The notes beneath the pieces were generated by a model, which saw only the letters and a program-made list of their open reading frames with translations, made no database searches and was not told the DNA's origin. DNA of 64,000 nucleotides, from contig JAKSZP010017382.1 in NCBI GenBank assembly GCA_022478985.1, positions 44,078-108,077 of the forward strand, given 5' to 3'. The position numbers were made by a program, and so were the translations under genes. This stretch comes from Massospora cicadina (taxonomy: Eukaryota > Entomophthoromycota > Entomophthoromycetes > Entomophthorales > Entomophthoraceae). Each line of letters opens with the position of its first letter. The stretch's first letter is position 1. Positions 11,700 to 23,494 of the stretch are shown piece after piece.

Positions 11700-12720
11700 T
11701 GTATGGGGATAGGTTCAGGTGGGACGATTTGGGTCAGGATTGCGGAGGTAGAGATTCATGTCTCTACTTCACTCCAACTTTTCCCTGATTGTACTAATCC
11801 TGCGGTAGTTAATGGACCCAACGATTGGGGCAACCTCTTACCATGTGCCCAAAGTGACCACACTAAAACAGTTGACCCCATAGGTCCTGCATACTTAATT
11901 GTTTTAAGATGTGCCACCCCAAAAGTTGGACTGGGGTCAATCAATGTAACCAGGTCCCACACAACTGCTGAAGTGCTGATGGAAACTCAGTTGGGATTGA
12001 GTCGCGTTGTGATAATGAGCCTTAGGGTTACTAAACAAATGCTGAACATGACGGGATAATTCCCCCAAATAAGAAAGTCCACAGCAGATGCGGTAGGTAT
12101 ACACTCTGCATTGGGCAGAGGAAAGGTAGCGAATAGACAGCGCAAAATGTGAACAATTTTAAACAAGGGTACGTTGTCCTCTAAATATGGAGCCATGACT
12201 TTGTAATGCTTATAGTATGGCTTTACGGCGGAGGTCATTGCAATGCACACATCAGATTTTGATAAAGTACCTGCCCCCAAATAACACATGAGCTTCCACC
12301 GTGATTCAATCAGCAAATGCAGTGAGGGTCTCATTACGCTAAAATTCAATGGTCAAGAAGTATGCCTTCCACTGTGACATCTTTGCAGTACCCCCAAACA
12401 ACCGCAGCACTGTCTCCTTCACTTAATGGTATGTAATGGAACTTTTTGGAAGGTAGCAAGTAAATTGGTCAGCGCTTCCAACATCCAAGGTGGATATTAA
12501 CAATTTTTCTTTCAGCTGATCAAAAGCTCCTTCCTTTGCAAACTTAAATTACTTAAAGAACCCATGAATATTCCCATCAAGATTGAATGGAGGCAGCTTA
12601 TCAATACAAACCTCATGAAGAAGCTCATACTGCATTTTGAGCACAGCATCCAAGGCAAAGTTTGAGTTCCGCATATTCAACAGATGCATCATGTCATGAA
12701 GCTCCACTGTTAAAACAAGC
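11700..12720 (-). pseudogene. Gag of B2, broken
   Basis: The 120-codon frame 12,349-11,987 (…LTSAVKPY-like, here AMTSAVKPYYKHYKVMAPYLE) is colinear with the B1 gag at 23,960-24,220. Upstream pieces to 12,720 include a GNIHGFFK segment equal to B1 GKIHGFF. Near 11,860 a zinc-knuckle half (CGHFGHMVRGCP) is readable in another frame, with the first cysteine lost. Confidence 0.65.
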
Positions 12721-12779
12721 CTGATGTGCCATGACCGGTGACTGAAAAAAATTTACTTCTTTATAATTGATCAATGGGC

Positions 12780-12797
12780 CCCTTGTAGTGAGCACCA
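12780..12797 (-). other. Primer-binding site of B2
   Basis: On the minus strand: GTGGTGCTCACTACAAGG followed by GGCCCATTGATC, matching the sequence just inside the B1 5' LTR (GCGGTGCTCACTACAGGG, then GGCCTATTGATC). It abuts the LTR end at 12,799. Confidence 0.7.
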
Positions 12798-12798
12798 C

Positions 12799-13640
12799 TG
12801 TCAGAAAATTGACTGTGGGCTCTGCTAGTTGGCAGGCCAAGCAATATTTTGACTGGTCGCCCTTTCCATTTTGCCTTAGAAAATGGGGCCAGCAGCACCA
12901 GCTGACTCCTTGGCGTGTCACCCGCGTCATTTGGGAATCCCCAGACTAATCCCCAACCAATTAAATAAATTATAACCTTTAATCAAAAGATATATTAGGC
13001 AAAGGGAGATATTTATTGAAAGGGAAGCGCTAGGTATTTATACTATTTACAAAAGGGCTACTGTGCCCACCGCTGACCTATCAGCTCATCACAGGTTCTT
13101 CCAGCCAACCACTTTTTCAGCCTTCTGCTGCGCTACTCTCTTCCCTGACATCGACCCTCTCACCCTGTCCTTCCCTTTGTCTGAATATTAGTCTTGGCTT
13201 CATACTCAGCCTTCAGTCGCAGGTGAGCCATATAAATTACTTATATAAATAAACATTGAATTTTGATTTTGACCTTCAGGTGGATTATTAAGTATGCCAG
13301 AAACCTCTTCAGTCACTTGCTTAACTCAGAATATCTCGGTTTCTAACCAACGGCCCATTTTGACTCTACTAGTCAATATCTGGGGGATCGCCTTTCTTAA
13401 GCAATAGTTGATTTAATAAATATAAGACAACAGAAACAACCTCAGCTGCCTCAAGCTTAAGATCTTTGGTTTCCTCCAACATCAAATAATTAGTACAATT
13501 GGAGCATCCTCAGCATAAGTCGCTGGTACTCCAAATTAGCAGTGAAATCATAGTCAGATGATTAATAGTGAATACATCAGCTTTTCGCTGGAAATTACCA
13601 CAACAGAATACTAAAGCAGTCAGCGTCAGACACAGATTCC
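12799..13640 (-). repeat. 5' LTR of B2 (upper boundary approximate)
   Basis: Begins at its inner edge with TGTCAGAAAATTG, equivalent to the B1 LTR terminus TGTTATAAAATTGG read from the other strand. The outer end may be near 13,640, where a diverged CAGTCA…GACA end is seen. It is longer than other family-B LTRs, so extra sequence may be included. Confidence 0.4.
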
Positions 13641-13920
13641 ACTGACATATACTAAATTTTAACTAATTAAATCATCCTTAGCTATTAGTCACCCGTGATC
13701 CTTATATTAATTTGGGGCCACCCATTGGCCCCACGTGAGCCTAACTTCTCAACTTGGAGGAATACTAATTTTGTCTCAACCCAATTGTGGAGCAGCTAAC
13801 CAGTAATTGTATAAAACACCACGAAATTCAGTCAATAAGTCTTTACACCAGGATTGTCCATTTTATCCAAAATTAAAATAAATCATTGGAAGATTTTATA
13901 TGGTTAAAATGCTGACAGGT

Positions 13921-15371
13921 TGAAAGGCCTAGGTGGACCCGCTGTCACAGTTAAGTGAATTTGCTAATGTGGTAAATGAGCGCTAGTTATTCTTTGCCCC
14001 CAAAAATCCCCATCCCTGTTTCTCCCCCATCCTCTACCCTGTTAGAGATGATAGAGGGGGCTTGCAGAGAGTTTGCCCAGTCCAGGGGCCATAGGCAGGC
14101 CCTGGGTCTCACCCCACCCCTGTCAATTTTAGAAAAATTCTATAAAAAAGGTCAAGTTAGCTTTAGCCCAGTTTGACAATTTTGGGACAGGAAGCTGGTA
14201 CAGGCTACCCAGGACAAAAATTGAAAGGGCCACATTTCGGGCACCCAACCATTTGTTGAGTAAGCCAGCACATAATGTCCAAACCTCTGGAATGGATCTG
14301 GGAAGTTTGGGATGCATGGCCAGCCTGACTAGAGTGGTCAGGTTCCAGGTTGGCTTTTAACCTGAAAGGGTCCAAAAAATTTGAAAAAAGTATAAATTTT
14401 TTTATCTTGTTGTGGTCTCAAATACCCCGCTGCCCACCATTCCGCCAACTAATTGGAACCCACTGCTGAATCTCAATGGACCAATCCCTTGATGCCTTTC
14501 TTTAATGTTTCCACAAATTTATAAAGCAACAGCTCCTCATAGGGGCAATTGTTGGTTCATTGTTACTCTCTCACCCAGTTATGATAAAAAACCCCTGTGT
14601 TCTCCTTTATCTTTTTGTGGACTCCATCCATCATTTGATTTCAAAAAATTCTTCCAATAAATCCAGTGAAGCGCACTGCAACTATAGTACTTGTCCTGAT
14701 GATCATTGAATGTGTTGTCCAGTTGATTGACCCTGCCACCTGGTAGACCATAATAAATCTCCTAAAAATTCACTCAAGATGACGTGTCTTCCCTTTCTGC
14801 CACCTTCACACATCCAATTGTCTAAAACCTATCTCCTACCCACCGCTGGCTCACCAAAAGTAACTCACTGGGTGGGACAGCATCATAGTGACCCTGTTTC
14901 ATTATTGCCAAAGTCTGGACCCCCACCTTACAATCATGCAAGTTATCTTGTTCAACCAAGGGGCCTGGAGTACCCCTCTAAGGGAGATCTTAGTCCTGGC
15001 ACTCTGTATGGGCCCCCTTTTCACTCTGGTTTTACCGCCACATTGCAGCAGAACCCAAAACGCCCTACATTGATCCATGACAATAATCTATAAAATCAAA
15101 AGGCCTGCAACTGCAAAGCCCCAAGGAGTCGTTGTCCTCTTTGAATAACCCGCCCTTGGGGGTTGCCTTAGCGAGACCCACAGTTTTCCCCATCACAGCC
15201 ATTTGGCTTTCCTTGGGGCCTTCGTTAAGCTATTGAACCTTTACTTTCTTCAAATCCATGCTAGAACTCTGCTCCTCCAAGTTTATCGGACTACTGTCCC
15301 CTGATATTCTGAGATCTCCACTGGTTTTTCATGCATACTGATTGGGAGCCCAGTCTGGTCTTTCTCAGCTG
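13921..15371 (+). repeat. 5' LTR of element 1
   Basis: Aligns along its length with 21,475-22,934. Shared landmarks include TGTCACAGTTA/TGTCACAGTTA near the start, GTTTGCCCAGTCCAGGG, AGGTCAAGTTAGCTTTA, GGGGCCTGGA, and CTTTCTCAGCTG at the end. Substitutions are frequent, implying an old insertion. A CTATAAAA element at 14,139 is one candidate promoter box. Confidence 0.75.
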
Positions 15372-15515
15372 AGCTTTTATATAATGTATTGACCTCTATC
15401 CACAACTATCTCCACCCTCCTATCTGGTGTGGGAGAAGCGATGGCCTATGCCCTCACAATGAACTTGCACTTGCTCTGTGACTGATCTTCTTTTGTTGGT
15501 TACTGCCTCGCTCAT

Positions 15516-16540
15516 ATGAGCTTGCAAACAGGCTTTAACATAATGGAGCCAACCCCACCAAGCCCCAACTGTCAGTATAGCTCCTTGGTTATAATAGCGA
15601 TGTGGGTCCTTCACATTCCTTCTGATGAGGTGGCCGACCAAGTCCTGGACGCACTAGCAGAGCTCCATGTGCGCTTCTCTTCTGACAGCAAAAAACCCTG
15701 GCTCCCTCTGACACCCAACATAGTTTAGCCCTCCTTGACGCACTGGAATGGGATGCCCGCCATTGGGTAATGGGGGTGCTCCGCTCAGTGGCCAAGACTG
15801 GCAACCCTACTCCACTGCTTGCGCTGGTCACATCAGTGGTTCAAATCCCTGAGTCAGACCCTCGCACATCTTCCACCTCTTCACCTTTGGACAGGCAGCT
15901 ACAGATCTGCCCTCCCTTGTTGAATCTTTGCTGTGCTGGCCCCCTCTGTGCCAATCCCCATGAAATTGAAGTCTCTGCCTTCTGGGCTTCCTTGGACTCA
16001 TCTTCTGCTGCAAACCCGTCCTAGGACCCTCTACCATGGCCCTTTAATGTTGCTTTCTCTGTAGCCCACTCAATTGTGGGCCAGATCCTTCTACATATCT
16101 GCACCAGCTGTTGCTGCACTCGATGTGCCGCGTGCTGCCCCTCCTCCATCAGCCAATGGCCATGGACAGGGGAATTGTCATCCAGTCTCACAGTCCTTTA
16201 CCCCCTGCTGGGCCCACCTTGGACGTTCCCCCTCTGGGGAAGCAACTGCTGGCTCTGTCCCCTGTTTCTACACTTGCTAACAAGGCCACTTTGCTGGTTT
16301 CCCAGGATCCTGAGCCTGATTCATCCTGCGCCATTGTCTCCCTGCCTGACCCCTGCTTCTCCCCCAAGGAGGGGAAAGCAAGCGTGCTCATGAACTGTCG
16401 CCTCCCCATCTGGAGTGAGGAGGATATGACACTTTTGCCTCTGGAGCGGCCTAGCTGCATTCATCCCAATCTCCCACTCCTTGCCATGGGCCATGCTTCC
16501 TCCTCTGCTGCTCTCTCCTTTGCTCTTCCCAATAAATAAG
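15516..16540 (+). pseudogene. Gag-like region of element 1, broken
   Basis: From an ATG at 15,516 (about 140 bases past the LTR), several overlapping open pieces (15,516-15,728, 15,770-16,024, 16,111-16,539) run to 16,540 in changing frames. The sequence is rich in Pro, Ser and Ala codons and less AT-rich than its surroundings. No zinc knuckle could be read. Gag is inferred from position between LTR and protease/RT. Confidence 0.45.
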
Positions 16541-16569
16541 ATCAGGCCTACTTTCTGTTTCTGGTTACT

Positions 16570-16770
16570 TTCTGCTCAGAGTCAAGTGAAGTCACCGTAC
16601 AAGCCATCCTCAATACAGGCGTGGAGGGCAACTTCAATTGACCTCAGTGTAGCGCGTTCCTTGGACTTGTTGATAGAAAAAGCTTCATCCATCCTAAGAA
16701 CCTCATCTAATCCACTGAAGTCCATGGCATTTGACGCCCCCTACTATTTTTAATCACAACTTTGGTTTTT
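16570..16770 (+). pseudogene. Retropepsin-like remnant of element 1
   Basis: One frame reads VTVQAILNTGVEGNF at about 16,597-16,641, the position of the A-L-[IV]-D-[ST]-G-A aspartic protease motif, with the catalytic Asp replaced by Asn. Stops follow at regular intervals. It would process Gag-Pol in an active element. Confidence 0.45.
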
Positions 16771-17199
16771 GCGGCCATTTTTCAGCAGTACAGGATCTGC
16801 TATATCTTGTGATATTAGGAGTGGGCTGGACGCGTCGCCAGCAGGTTAGGATCATCCTAAAAAGTACTACCTCTTATATACAAATTATATGCTGATGGAG
16901 AATTTCCACTGCTAGATACTCTTTCCTTGGGTCCCCCAATTAGCTCAATTTCTCCTCCTTAACTTACCCCAGCAACCTCCCCCAGAGTTCCCTGCTCTTT
17001 CTCGCTCCATACAAGGACATCTTTAATATGTCTCTGGCAGCAAAGATTACCCGCACTCAGAATATGACCTGCTATTCCAATTGAAGGTTGACCTGGCTAA
17101 AATCAACTGCCCTTATACACATAAATAGAGGAAGAGTACAAGGCCCTGGGGATATTTCTTTCCACATGTTGGAGATGGTTTGGTTTATTAATATAAATT

Positions 17200-17402
17200 T
17201 CCCCCTTTTCTCGCCCATAGTTTTTTGCAAAGATGTCAGATGGCTTCCTGTGCCCCTGTGTTGACTATGGTCACCTGAATAGCATCAAGAGCCTGATCCG
17301 TACCCTCTGCCCTTGGAGCAATCTATTACCCAGGCTATTACTAAGTCTCGCATCTTCTCAAAACTGGACCTGGTAAATGCCTTCAATAAGGTGAGGGTGG
17401 CA
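17200..17402 (+). pseudogene. Reverse transcriptase of element 1, first part
   Basis: Reads, across one frameshift, CVDYGHLNSI at about 17,260 and then SRIFSKLDLVNAFNKVRVA at about 17,343-17,402, the Ty3 RT segment holding the first catalytic Asp (KLDL). The frame is interrupted exactly here by element G1 and resumes at 18,832. Confidence 0.75.
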
Positions 17403-18831
17403 ATATCATGGAAAAGGCAGAAGAAGTTTAGACTGGCCTGCCAGTCGGGATGCATAAGCACCCAAAAAGCAAACCAGAATGCCAGAGGCATTGCTGACCA
17501 AACAACTTAATATGGAGCCAGGCATTCGGAAACAACAAATTGTTGGTGCAACACAATAGTAAGTATAATCCTGACAATGAACCACACTAAACCCACTCCT
17601 GACCCAGGAGGTCTTGCTGCAAGGGGTGGGATAACTGAGATAATCTTGATGAGGTCCTCGACATATGGGGCCATTTTAACTGGGGCGACAAGGAGACAGA
17701 TTCTCTCTTGCAATTGGTGGACATATGGCCACAAGATCCCCATGTATTGCTGCCAGAATTTAGTGATAAGGGGGTTGTAGAGCCAAAAATATCAGATTCG
17801 CTGAACCCAATTGACAACGGAGGGGTCCATAGTGACCAAGAGTACTGGTAGAGCCCATCCGGTATACAGACCAATGGGCCACCAGGGAAAAGCCATCAGG
17901 GATGCGGTCAGAAGAGATAATAAAAATTGTTTTGTTTTTGGGCAAAATTTTATTTGAAGGGAAAGTAAGAAGATCAACCAACAATTTTCACAGTGCTATG
18001 CAACTGGTTAAATAGTGGTTGATTGGGGTAGTGAAAAGCCAGTATCAGGTCTCACAATTTCAACCTAACTGGCAAATTGTTCAGGAATGGGCGGGTATGT
18101 TCCTTGAGAATTGACATTGCAAAATTCAGCAGTGGGCTGAGTCGCTGTCAGTTTGAGCTCAAACGTCCAAACTGGGGCTTGGCTACATTTCCAACAATTG
18201 GTGTGATGTCATTTGGCCCAACAAGCAATGGGAATTCCCCAAGGCCACCCCTCATAGGGGAGGGTTCATTTGGTTGGGAACGGGTTTGGGACACCCAACC
18301 CGCCCGCAACAGGTCGCTGGACTGTTCATTTGGTCAATGACATCACATCAGTCACAATTCCAGAATTACCTACCAGGGCTTTGAACCCTCGTCGGTGGCA
18401 CCTGATGCTATAGCCTGATCATCAAGGATGATCCTTGATGACTTTGGTAGGTGGGTGCTTTGTTTGATTGGCATATTAATCAAGTTGGAACTGTCAGGCA
18501 TTCCGGCTGATACTTCAGTCTTCATGCCTTTCTGGCCATTGGAGATTCAGGCATCAGCCAGAATTCCCCTCGAATTAGATCCATTCAATTTCAATTCGAC
18601 AATTTTGGTACAGATTTTGCTAATTCCCCATAACAGTTCTGCTGAGGTGAGTGTGGGTACTAGGGGTGGGATCTGAAGCGGAAGAGCTGTTACCCATTGC
18701 TCATCTACTACATGAGCGAGATCGCCTTGAGTAATGAGGGGTACCGCCATCCTTTTCAGTGTCTTTTTACTTGGGAATGGGAATATGGCCCAATCAACAG
18801 ACAGAGGACGTTCCCTGGGACTTACAAGCAA
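17403..18831 (-). mobile_element. Unclassified mobile unit G1, nested in element 1 RT
   Basis: A 1,429-bp unit flanked by GGTGGCA (17,396-17,402 and 18,832-18,838), inserted in the RT codons. A second copy, G2 (41,765-42,987), starts with the same ATAT and has homologous sequence to near its other end (CTGAGTCGCTGTCAGTT, the GGGA..GGTTTGGG.CACCCAACCC block, GCTCATCTACTAC, GGACTTACA), with its own 7-bp flanking repeat GCTCAAT. No terminal inverted repeat, poly-A or known domain was found. Orientation is arbitrary: the longest frames are minus (18,831-18,547, 17,743-17,507). Precise 7-bp duplications argue for real mobility. Confidence 0.65.
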
Positions 18832-19240
18832 GGTGGCAGGAGTGGCTCACGGCTTTTTTCACACAACGAGGCCTCTTCCAGTTTAGGGGGTGATGCCCTT
18901 TGGGTTGAAGGATGCCCCAGCTACATTCCAGAGCGCCTCATTGATGAAGTGCTGGGGGTCTGCATTTTTCATGCACTGTTGCATACATCGCCAATATTTT
19001 GATCCATTCCCTCACCCCAGAACAACATGACAAGAGCCTGAAGCTATGGTGGTGGCCCTAAAAGGCGGGACTCTTCATAAAACCTTCCAAGTGCAAATTC
19101 TTCAGGGGGAGGTGACCTTTCTAGGAAACCTAGTCCTGAAAGATAGCTATGCGGTTCCCCCCTGCAAGCTTGAGGCTATCCAGTCATGTCCCACGCACAA
19201 CTACTCAAAAACCTCCGCAGTTTCTAAGGCACAATAACCT
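18832..19240 (+). pseudogene. Reverse transcriptase of element 1, second part
   Basis: Continues the RT after G1: EWLTAFFTQRGLFQF, then in a shifted frame a PLG-KDAPATFQ-like segment and VAYIANILIHS at about 18,985 (the YxDDILIHS catalytic region with both Asp residues replaced), followed by a primer-grip region and LKNLRSF-type thumb sequence near 19,210. Multiple frameshifts make it inactive. Confidence 0.7.
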
Positions 19241-19800
19241 TCTTGAAGAAGGTTTCCCCAGCCCTTGCTCAGCTCGTGGCACCCCTTCATCCACTCACAG
19301 GTAGAAAGTTCCCTTCTTGTGATCCCTTAATTCCAATAGGCCTTTGAGACTATCAAAAGGTCTTCTTGACATCCCTAGTCCCCCGCCACTTAGACACCTC
19401 TCACCCCTTTGTAATAGTCTGTGATTCCTCATTAGTGGCGGTAGGCGACATGATGCTACAAGAGCAAAAAGAAGTCAAACACCCTGTGGCCTACTTCTCC
19501 CGCAAGTTCACCTCAACCAAGCAGGCTTGGCCCATCTAAAACAAGGAGTTGGCGGCAGTGGCCTAGTCACTCACTCACTCACTGGCTATACCTCCCGAAG
19601 GGTGCCCAGGACTAAATCATCATTTAACTGATCACAAGATCCTGCTCTAATACTGAAAACCCCAGAGGATGGAGCATTATCAAACCCGCACATATCAGGA
19701 CCTCTGTAGTTTCTACTTTAAGAACAAATATTAAAGAGCTCCCCTGAATGTCTTACCAGAAATGCTAAGTCAAAGCCCCGCCCTGTCACTGAATGGTGGG
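19240..19800 (+). pseudogene. RNase H of element 1, broken
   Basis: Reads FLKKVSPALAQLVAPLHPLTG, then VIVCDSSLVAVGDMMLQEQKEVKHPVAYFSRKFTSTKQAWPI in two blocks at about 19,240-19,540, the Ty3 RNase H start with its first catalytic Asp (CDSS). A LTDHKILL segment follows near 19,630. Stops at about 19,540, 19,566 and 19,650 break it. Confidence 0.75.
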
Positions 19801-19899
19801 GAGGACCCCTTTAGAGCTCACCACTGTAGTTACCCCTCCCAGTTCCTCTCCTTGGCCCCTCCCATGGTGGCCTTTGCCAACTGGGCTCTGGGTGCTTTA

Positions 19900-21474
19900 C
19901 TCCACTCCCGCATCCTTTCATCCTAAACTTGTTGCCCTGAAGGGGTTGTGTTATACTAAGATTTGGAGTCCAAGTGCCGTAAGAGATCTCTCTACACTTT
20001 GAGGAATGGGAAAACCTGGTTCAGGACCGAATTTGTGTTCCCCCTCTCTACACATCTGAAAAATGAGGAGCACTACGTCCCACCAGTGGTAGGTCACCCT
20101 GACACTAATAATTGCGCGGACCTCATCAAGACAACTTACAACTAGCTAGGGTCCTCTAAAGATGTTCCCACCTGGATTGCCAGTTGCATCAGCTGTGTGT
20201 TAAAAACCAGACCTCTCAGGAAAGAAGGAGTTGTTACACCCCCTGCAGCAGGCTCAGGGCCCATGGACCTCAGTTCTGTTGACTTTATTGTTGATCTCCA
20301 AATCTCCTGTGGCTCAGATTCCATCAGATAGTTTTTGACCAATCTAGTAAGTTTTCTCTTTTTATCCCCTTCTTCCTGGCTATAGCTGCAGTGGAGACCG
20401 CGGCTTTATTTGAGAACCACAAGTTTGCCATGTTTGTTCTCCTTAGAGGAGATAGTGAGCAATTGGGGCACCAGTTCACTGCCCACTTTTGGGAGAAGTT
20501 AATGACCCTCCTTATAATCAAGCCCTGCAGGTCCACCGCCTACCACCTCCCGTCCATTTGGGAGACCTAGAGGATGAACTAGGTACTGGAGCAATACTTG
20601 TGTTGTTATGCAACTGCCTTGCAAGACACCTGGGACAATGACCTGCCCTAGAAAAAGTTCACATACAACTCCATCCACTCTTCGCCCAATTTCTCCCTCT
20701 TTGAAGCCACCCTGAGGTACAACCCTCCTTACAAATCGGCCCCCAGCTCTCCTTGGCGGTTCTAGCATCAGAGGACCACTTAAACTCAATTCGCAAGGCA
20801 CAAAACCTGATCTATGAACACTTGGCAAAGGCTATCAAGGACTACAAGATGTTCACTAACTGTAAATGCCTGCCTAGAAATGAGATTGAAGTTGGCTTCC
20901 TTATCGTGCTGGACACATGGAACCTTCTAAAAGCTTTACCCAGAATTTGGGAGTCAAACGCTCAGGCCCATTTGATGTTAAGAAAGATTTGGGCAATGGG
21001 GCCTACCATCTTAAGCTTCCCATGAACTGAAGCAGCACAATATTTCCGCACCTCTCTCATGTCCCCTTTAATGGGAAAAATCCAACTTCCTTGAGCCAAT
21101 TGTTGTCAAGAGTCCCAGGAATCAGATGTGGGGGCTATCATTGCACCCCAGAATTCTTGCCTATTTTTCCATTCCCTGATCTCCTGAAAAAGCTACCCTT
21201 CATATAAAATTAGCTGGTTGAGCACCCGCAATTGCAAGTACTGTAAGGTGCTGGTGGAGGAATTCCACGCATTCCACCCTGCAGCCCCCCGTCCCCCCAT
21301 AAGATCACTGCCAACCTTGCCATCAAGTTCCCCAAGAAGCATAAGAATTATGCCCTGGTTTATGCTCCCGGTGGGGAGATCCTCTTTGTTGAAAAAGGAA
21401 GAGGTAGTGTAAGTCCTGGGGCCCAGCTCCTGTGCCTAGACAAGGACCAGCATCCCTTCAAGACCAAAAGGGGT
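19900..21474 (+). pseudogene. Integrase and C-terminal region of element 1, broken
   Basis: An HHCC-type zinc region is readable (VGHPDTNNCADLIKTTYN…CISC, about 20,088-20,205), then a SVDFIVDLQIS core start (about 20,278). A DGQTERVNQ-type segment near 20,560 is largely lost. The 90-codon piece 20,753-21,025 contains AKAIKDYKMFTNCKCLPRNEIEVG and DVKKDLGNGAYHLKLP-like text in the shifted frame, typical of the region before the chromovirus C-terminus. A plus-strand homologue occurs at 36,400-37,690. No chromodomain could be confirmed. Confidence 0.7.
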
Positions 21475-22934
21475 TTAAAGGCCCATGTGGACCCCCTGTC
21501 ACAGTTAGGTGACTTAGCTAATGTGGTGGATGGGCGCTGGGTTACTGCTCTGCCCCATAAGGATACCCAAATCCCTTTTTCTCCCCCTTCCTCTACCCTG
21601 TATTAGATGATTGAGGGGGTTTCAGAGAGTTTGCCCAGTCCAGGGTACTAGGCAGGACCCTGGGACTCACCCTACCCCTTGCAATTTTAGCCAAAACTCT
21701 ATAAAACAGGTCAAGTTAGCTTTAAGCCCAGTTTGCCAATTCTGAGCTAGGGAAGCTGTTCCAGGCTACCCAGGACAAAAACTGAATTGGGCCACGATTT
21801 GAGACCCAACCAATTGTGAATAAGCCATACCATTTTTCCCAACCCTGCAGAATGGTTTGGGCAGTTTAGGATGAATTGCCAGCCCAACTCAAGTGGTTAG
21901 GCCCCTAGGGTGGAAATTTGACCTAGCTTGGTCCCAAAATTTGGAGAAGTATAAAGTTTTTTATTTTATTGTGGTCTCAAATACCCCCCTGCCTGCCATT
22001 CCCACAGTCAATTGGAGCTCACAGCTGAATCCCAAGGGACAAATCCTTTGATGTCTCGCCCCAATGTTTCCACCAATTCACAAGGCAACAGCCCCTGGGA
22101 GGGGCTGTTGTTATTTACCCTTACTCTCTCACTCATTTAAAATAATAAACCCGTGTGCTCTCGCTCAGCCTGTTGCAGACTCCATCTTATTTTTAATTTC
22201 TAAAAAATTAGTTTAATTGATCTTGCGAAGCGCGCTGCAGATTTAATATTTGTCCTGATGATCATTAATGAAGTTGTTTAGTTGACTGACACCACCACCT
22301 GGAAGATCATAATAATTATCATAAAAAATTCACTCCAGATCATGCGTCTTCCCCTCCTGCTACTATCACACATCCATTTTCTCAAACTTGGCTCTCCAAC
22401 CCAAAACTAGCTCACCAGAAAAGGCTCACTGGGTGGGACATCATCAGAGCAATCACATTCCGTCATCACAGGAGTCTGGACCCCCACCTAACCCTCATGT
22501 AAAATACATTGTCCGCCCAAGGGGCCTGGACCCCCTCTCAGGGAGAGCGCAGCCACAGCGCTCTGTGCGGGACCCCTTTGCCCTATATTACCATCATCAA
22601 CATCGTGGCATTACCTGAAAATCCTAAATTAAATCTGCAATACACATTTATAAGGTCAAAGGCCTGCAACTGCGAAACCTCAAGGATTTGTCATCCTCTT
22701 TGACTAACCCACCCTTGGGGGTTGCCCTAGGGAGACCCACAGTTGCCCATATCACAGCCATTTGGTTTGCCTTATGGGGATAGAATACATAATTGAATTT
22801 TTACTTTACTCACATCCACACTAGAACTCCGCTCCTCCTAGTCATTCTGACTGCTGTGCCCCTGTCATTATGGGCTTTCCACTAAGTGTTAACGCCCCCA
22901 ATTGGTAGCCCAATCTAAGCTTTCTCAGCTGCAT
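21475..22934 (+). repeat. 3' LTR of element 1
   Basis: Partner of 13,921-15,371, immediately downstream of the polypurine tract at 21,464-21,473. Its last recognisable shared bases are CTTTCTCAGCTG at 22,920-22,931. After about 62 bases of flank the target duplication of B1 begins. Confidence 0.75.
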
Positions 22935-22996
22935 CTCTGACAGCATGGGAAGGTTGAACTCAAAGGTAGCCCAGAATTTTGGACTTCAAGTTAAAC

Positions 22997-23001
22997 TTGT
23001 T
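22997..23001 (+). repeat. Target-site duplication of B1, left
   Basis: TTGTT, identical to 28,863-28,867, as expected of a 5-bp duplication made by Ty3-type integrase. Confidence 0.85.
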
Positions 23002-23493
23002 TGTCGCGATTCTGATATGACTGGACAATAGCCCCAGTTGTCATGGTGAAATGAATAGGAATCCACTGGAATCAAACTGGTAATGGTAATTTAAGCACTT
23101 CAAATAAAGCGATATTGGGTTACTGGGAAATTGGCCAAGTTGGGTAAATGCGAATTGATGAATGAATAATTGGTGAAACCAATGAGATATGGCGAAGTGA
23201 ATTACTAAGCCATGAAAGCAATAACATCCAAAGTCATTACCATACAAGCATATGAGACAATCAAGAAGTTAGGTTGTTAGTAGTTTTAGAGTAAGAAGAG
23301 ACAGTAAGAAGCCGCTGTATTAATTATATTAAATAAAGAAGAGTGTAGGAGCGAGTGCTCCATATTTATTTTAAAATTTATTCTGTTGCTTCAAGGACAA
23401 CAATCATCATATAGTTGGTCCTAATTACTCAGTGGGTCAAACCCTGTGCAAATTCTGTCAGCGTATCTCACCCATACCGCCAATTTTATAACA
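23002..23493 (+). repeat. 5' LTR of B1
   Basis: Starts TGTCGCGATTCTGATATGAC and ends CAATTTTATAACA. It contains TAAATAAAG (23,330-23,338), a possible polyadenylation signal, and AT-rich upstream sequence that would hold the promoter. Confidence 0.92.
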
Positions 23494-23494
23494 G

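Larger units (their letters stand above)
7315..13640 (-). mobile_element. Ty3-type LTR retrotransposon B2 (decayed, minus strand)
   Basis: Same family as B1 (23,002-28,862), in inverted orientation and heavily mutated. In transcription order from high to low coordinates: LTR (12,799 upward), primer-binding site (12,780-12,797), gag (about 12,720-11,700), protease/linker (about 11,450-10,540), RT (about 10,400-9,690), RNase H (about 9,500-9,130), integrase (about 8,900-7,890) and LTR (7,886-7,315). Every domain contains stops or frameshifts. Protein-level similarity to B1 is visible throughout. The upper LTR end is uncertain, and no target duplication was identified. Confidence 0.75.
13921..22934 (+). 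mobile_element. Chromovirus-like Ty3 element 1 with long LTRs (plus strand)
   Basis: Two direct repeats of about 1.45 kb (13,921-15,371 and 21,475-22,934) flank gag-like, protease-like, RT, RNase H and integrase coding remnants in Ty3 order, so this is a complete though decayed LTR retrotransposon. The RT is split by element G1 (17,403-18,831). A polypurine tract (CCAAAAGGGG, 21,464-21,473) directly precedes the 3' LTR. A possible PBS starting TGGTGTGGGAGAAGC lies at 15,425, some 50 bases beyond the end of clear LTR homology, so LTR ends are uncertain. No clean target duplication is seen. All frames contain stops. Confidence 0.75.

Noticed and set aside
15836..15860. B-box-like GGTTCAAATCC suggesting a tRNA gene
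   Set aside because: No A box, no cloverleaf can be folded around it, and it lies in the gag-like region of element 1.
17403..18831. G1 as a 5'-truncated LINE insertion
   Set aside because: Both copies have matching ends on both sides, with 7-bp duplications and no A-rich tail, unlike LINE fragments with variable 5' ends.
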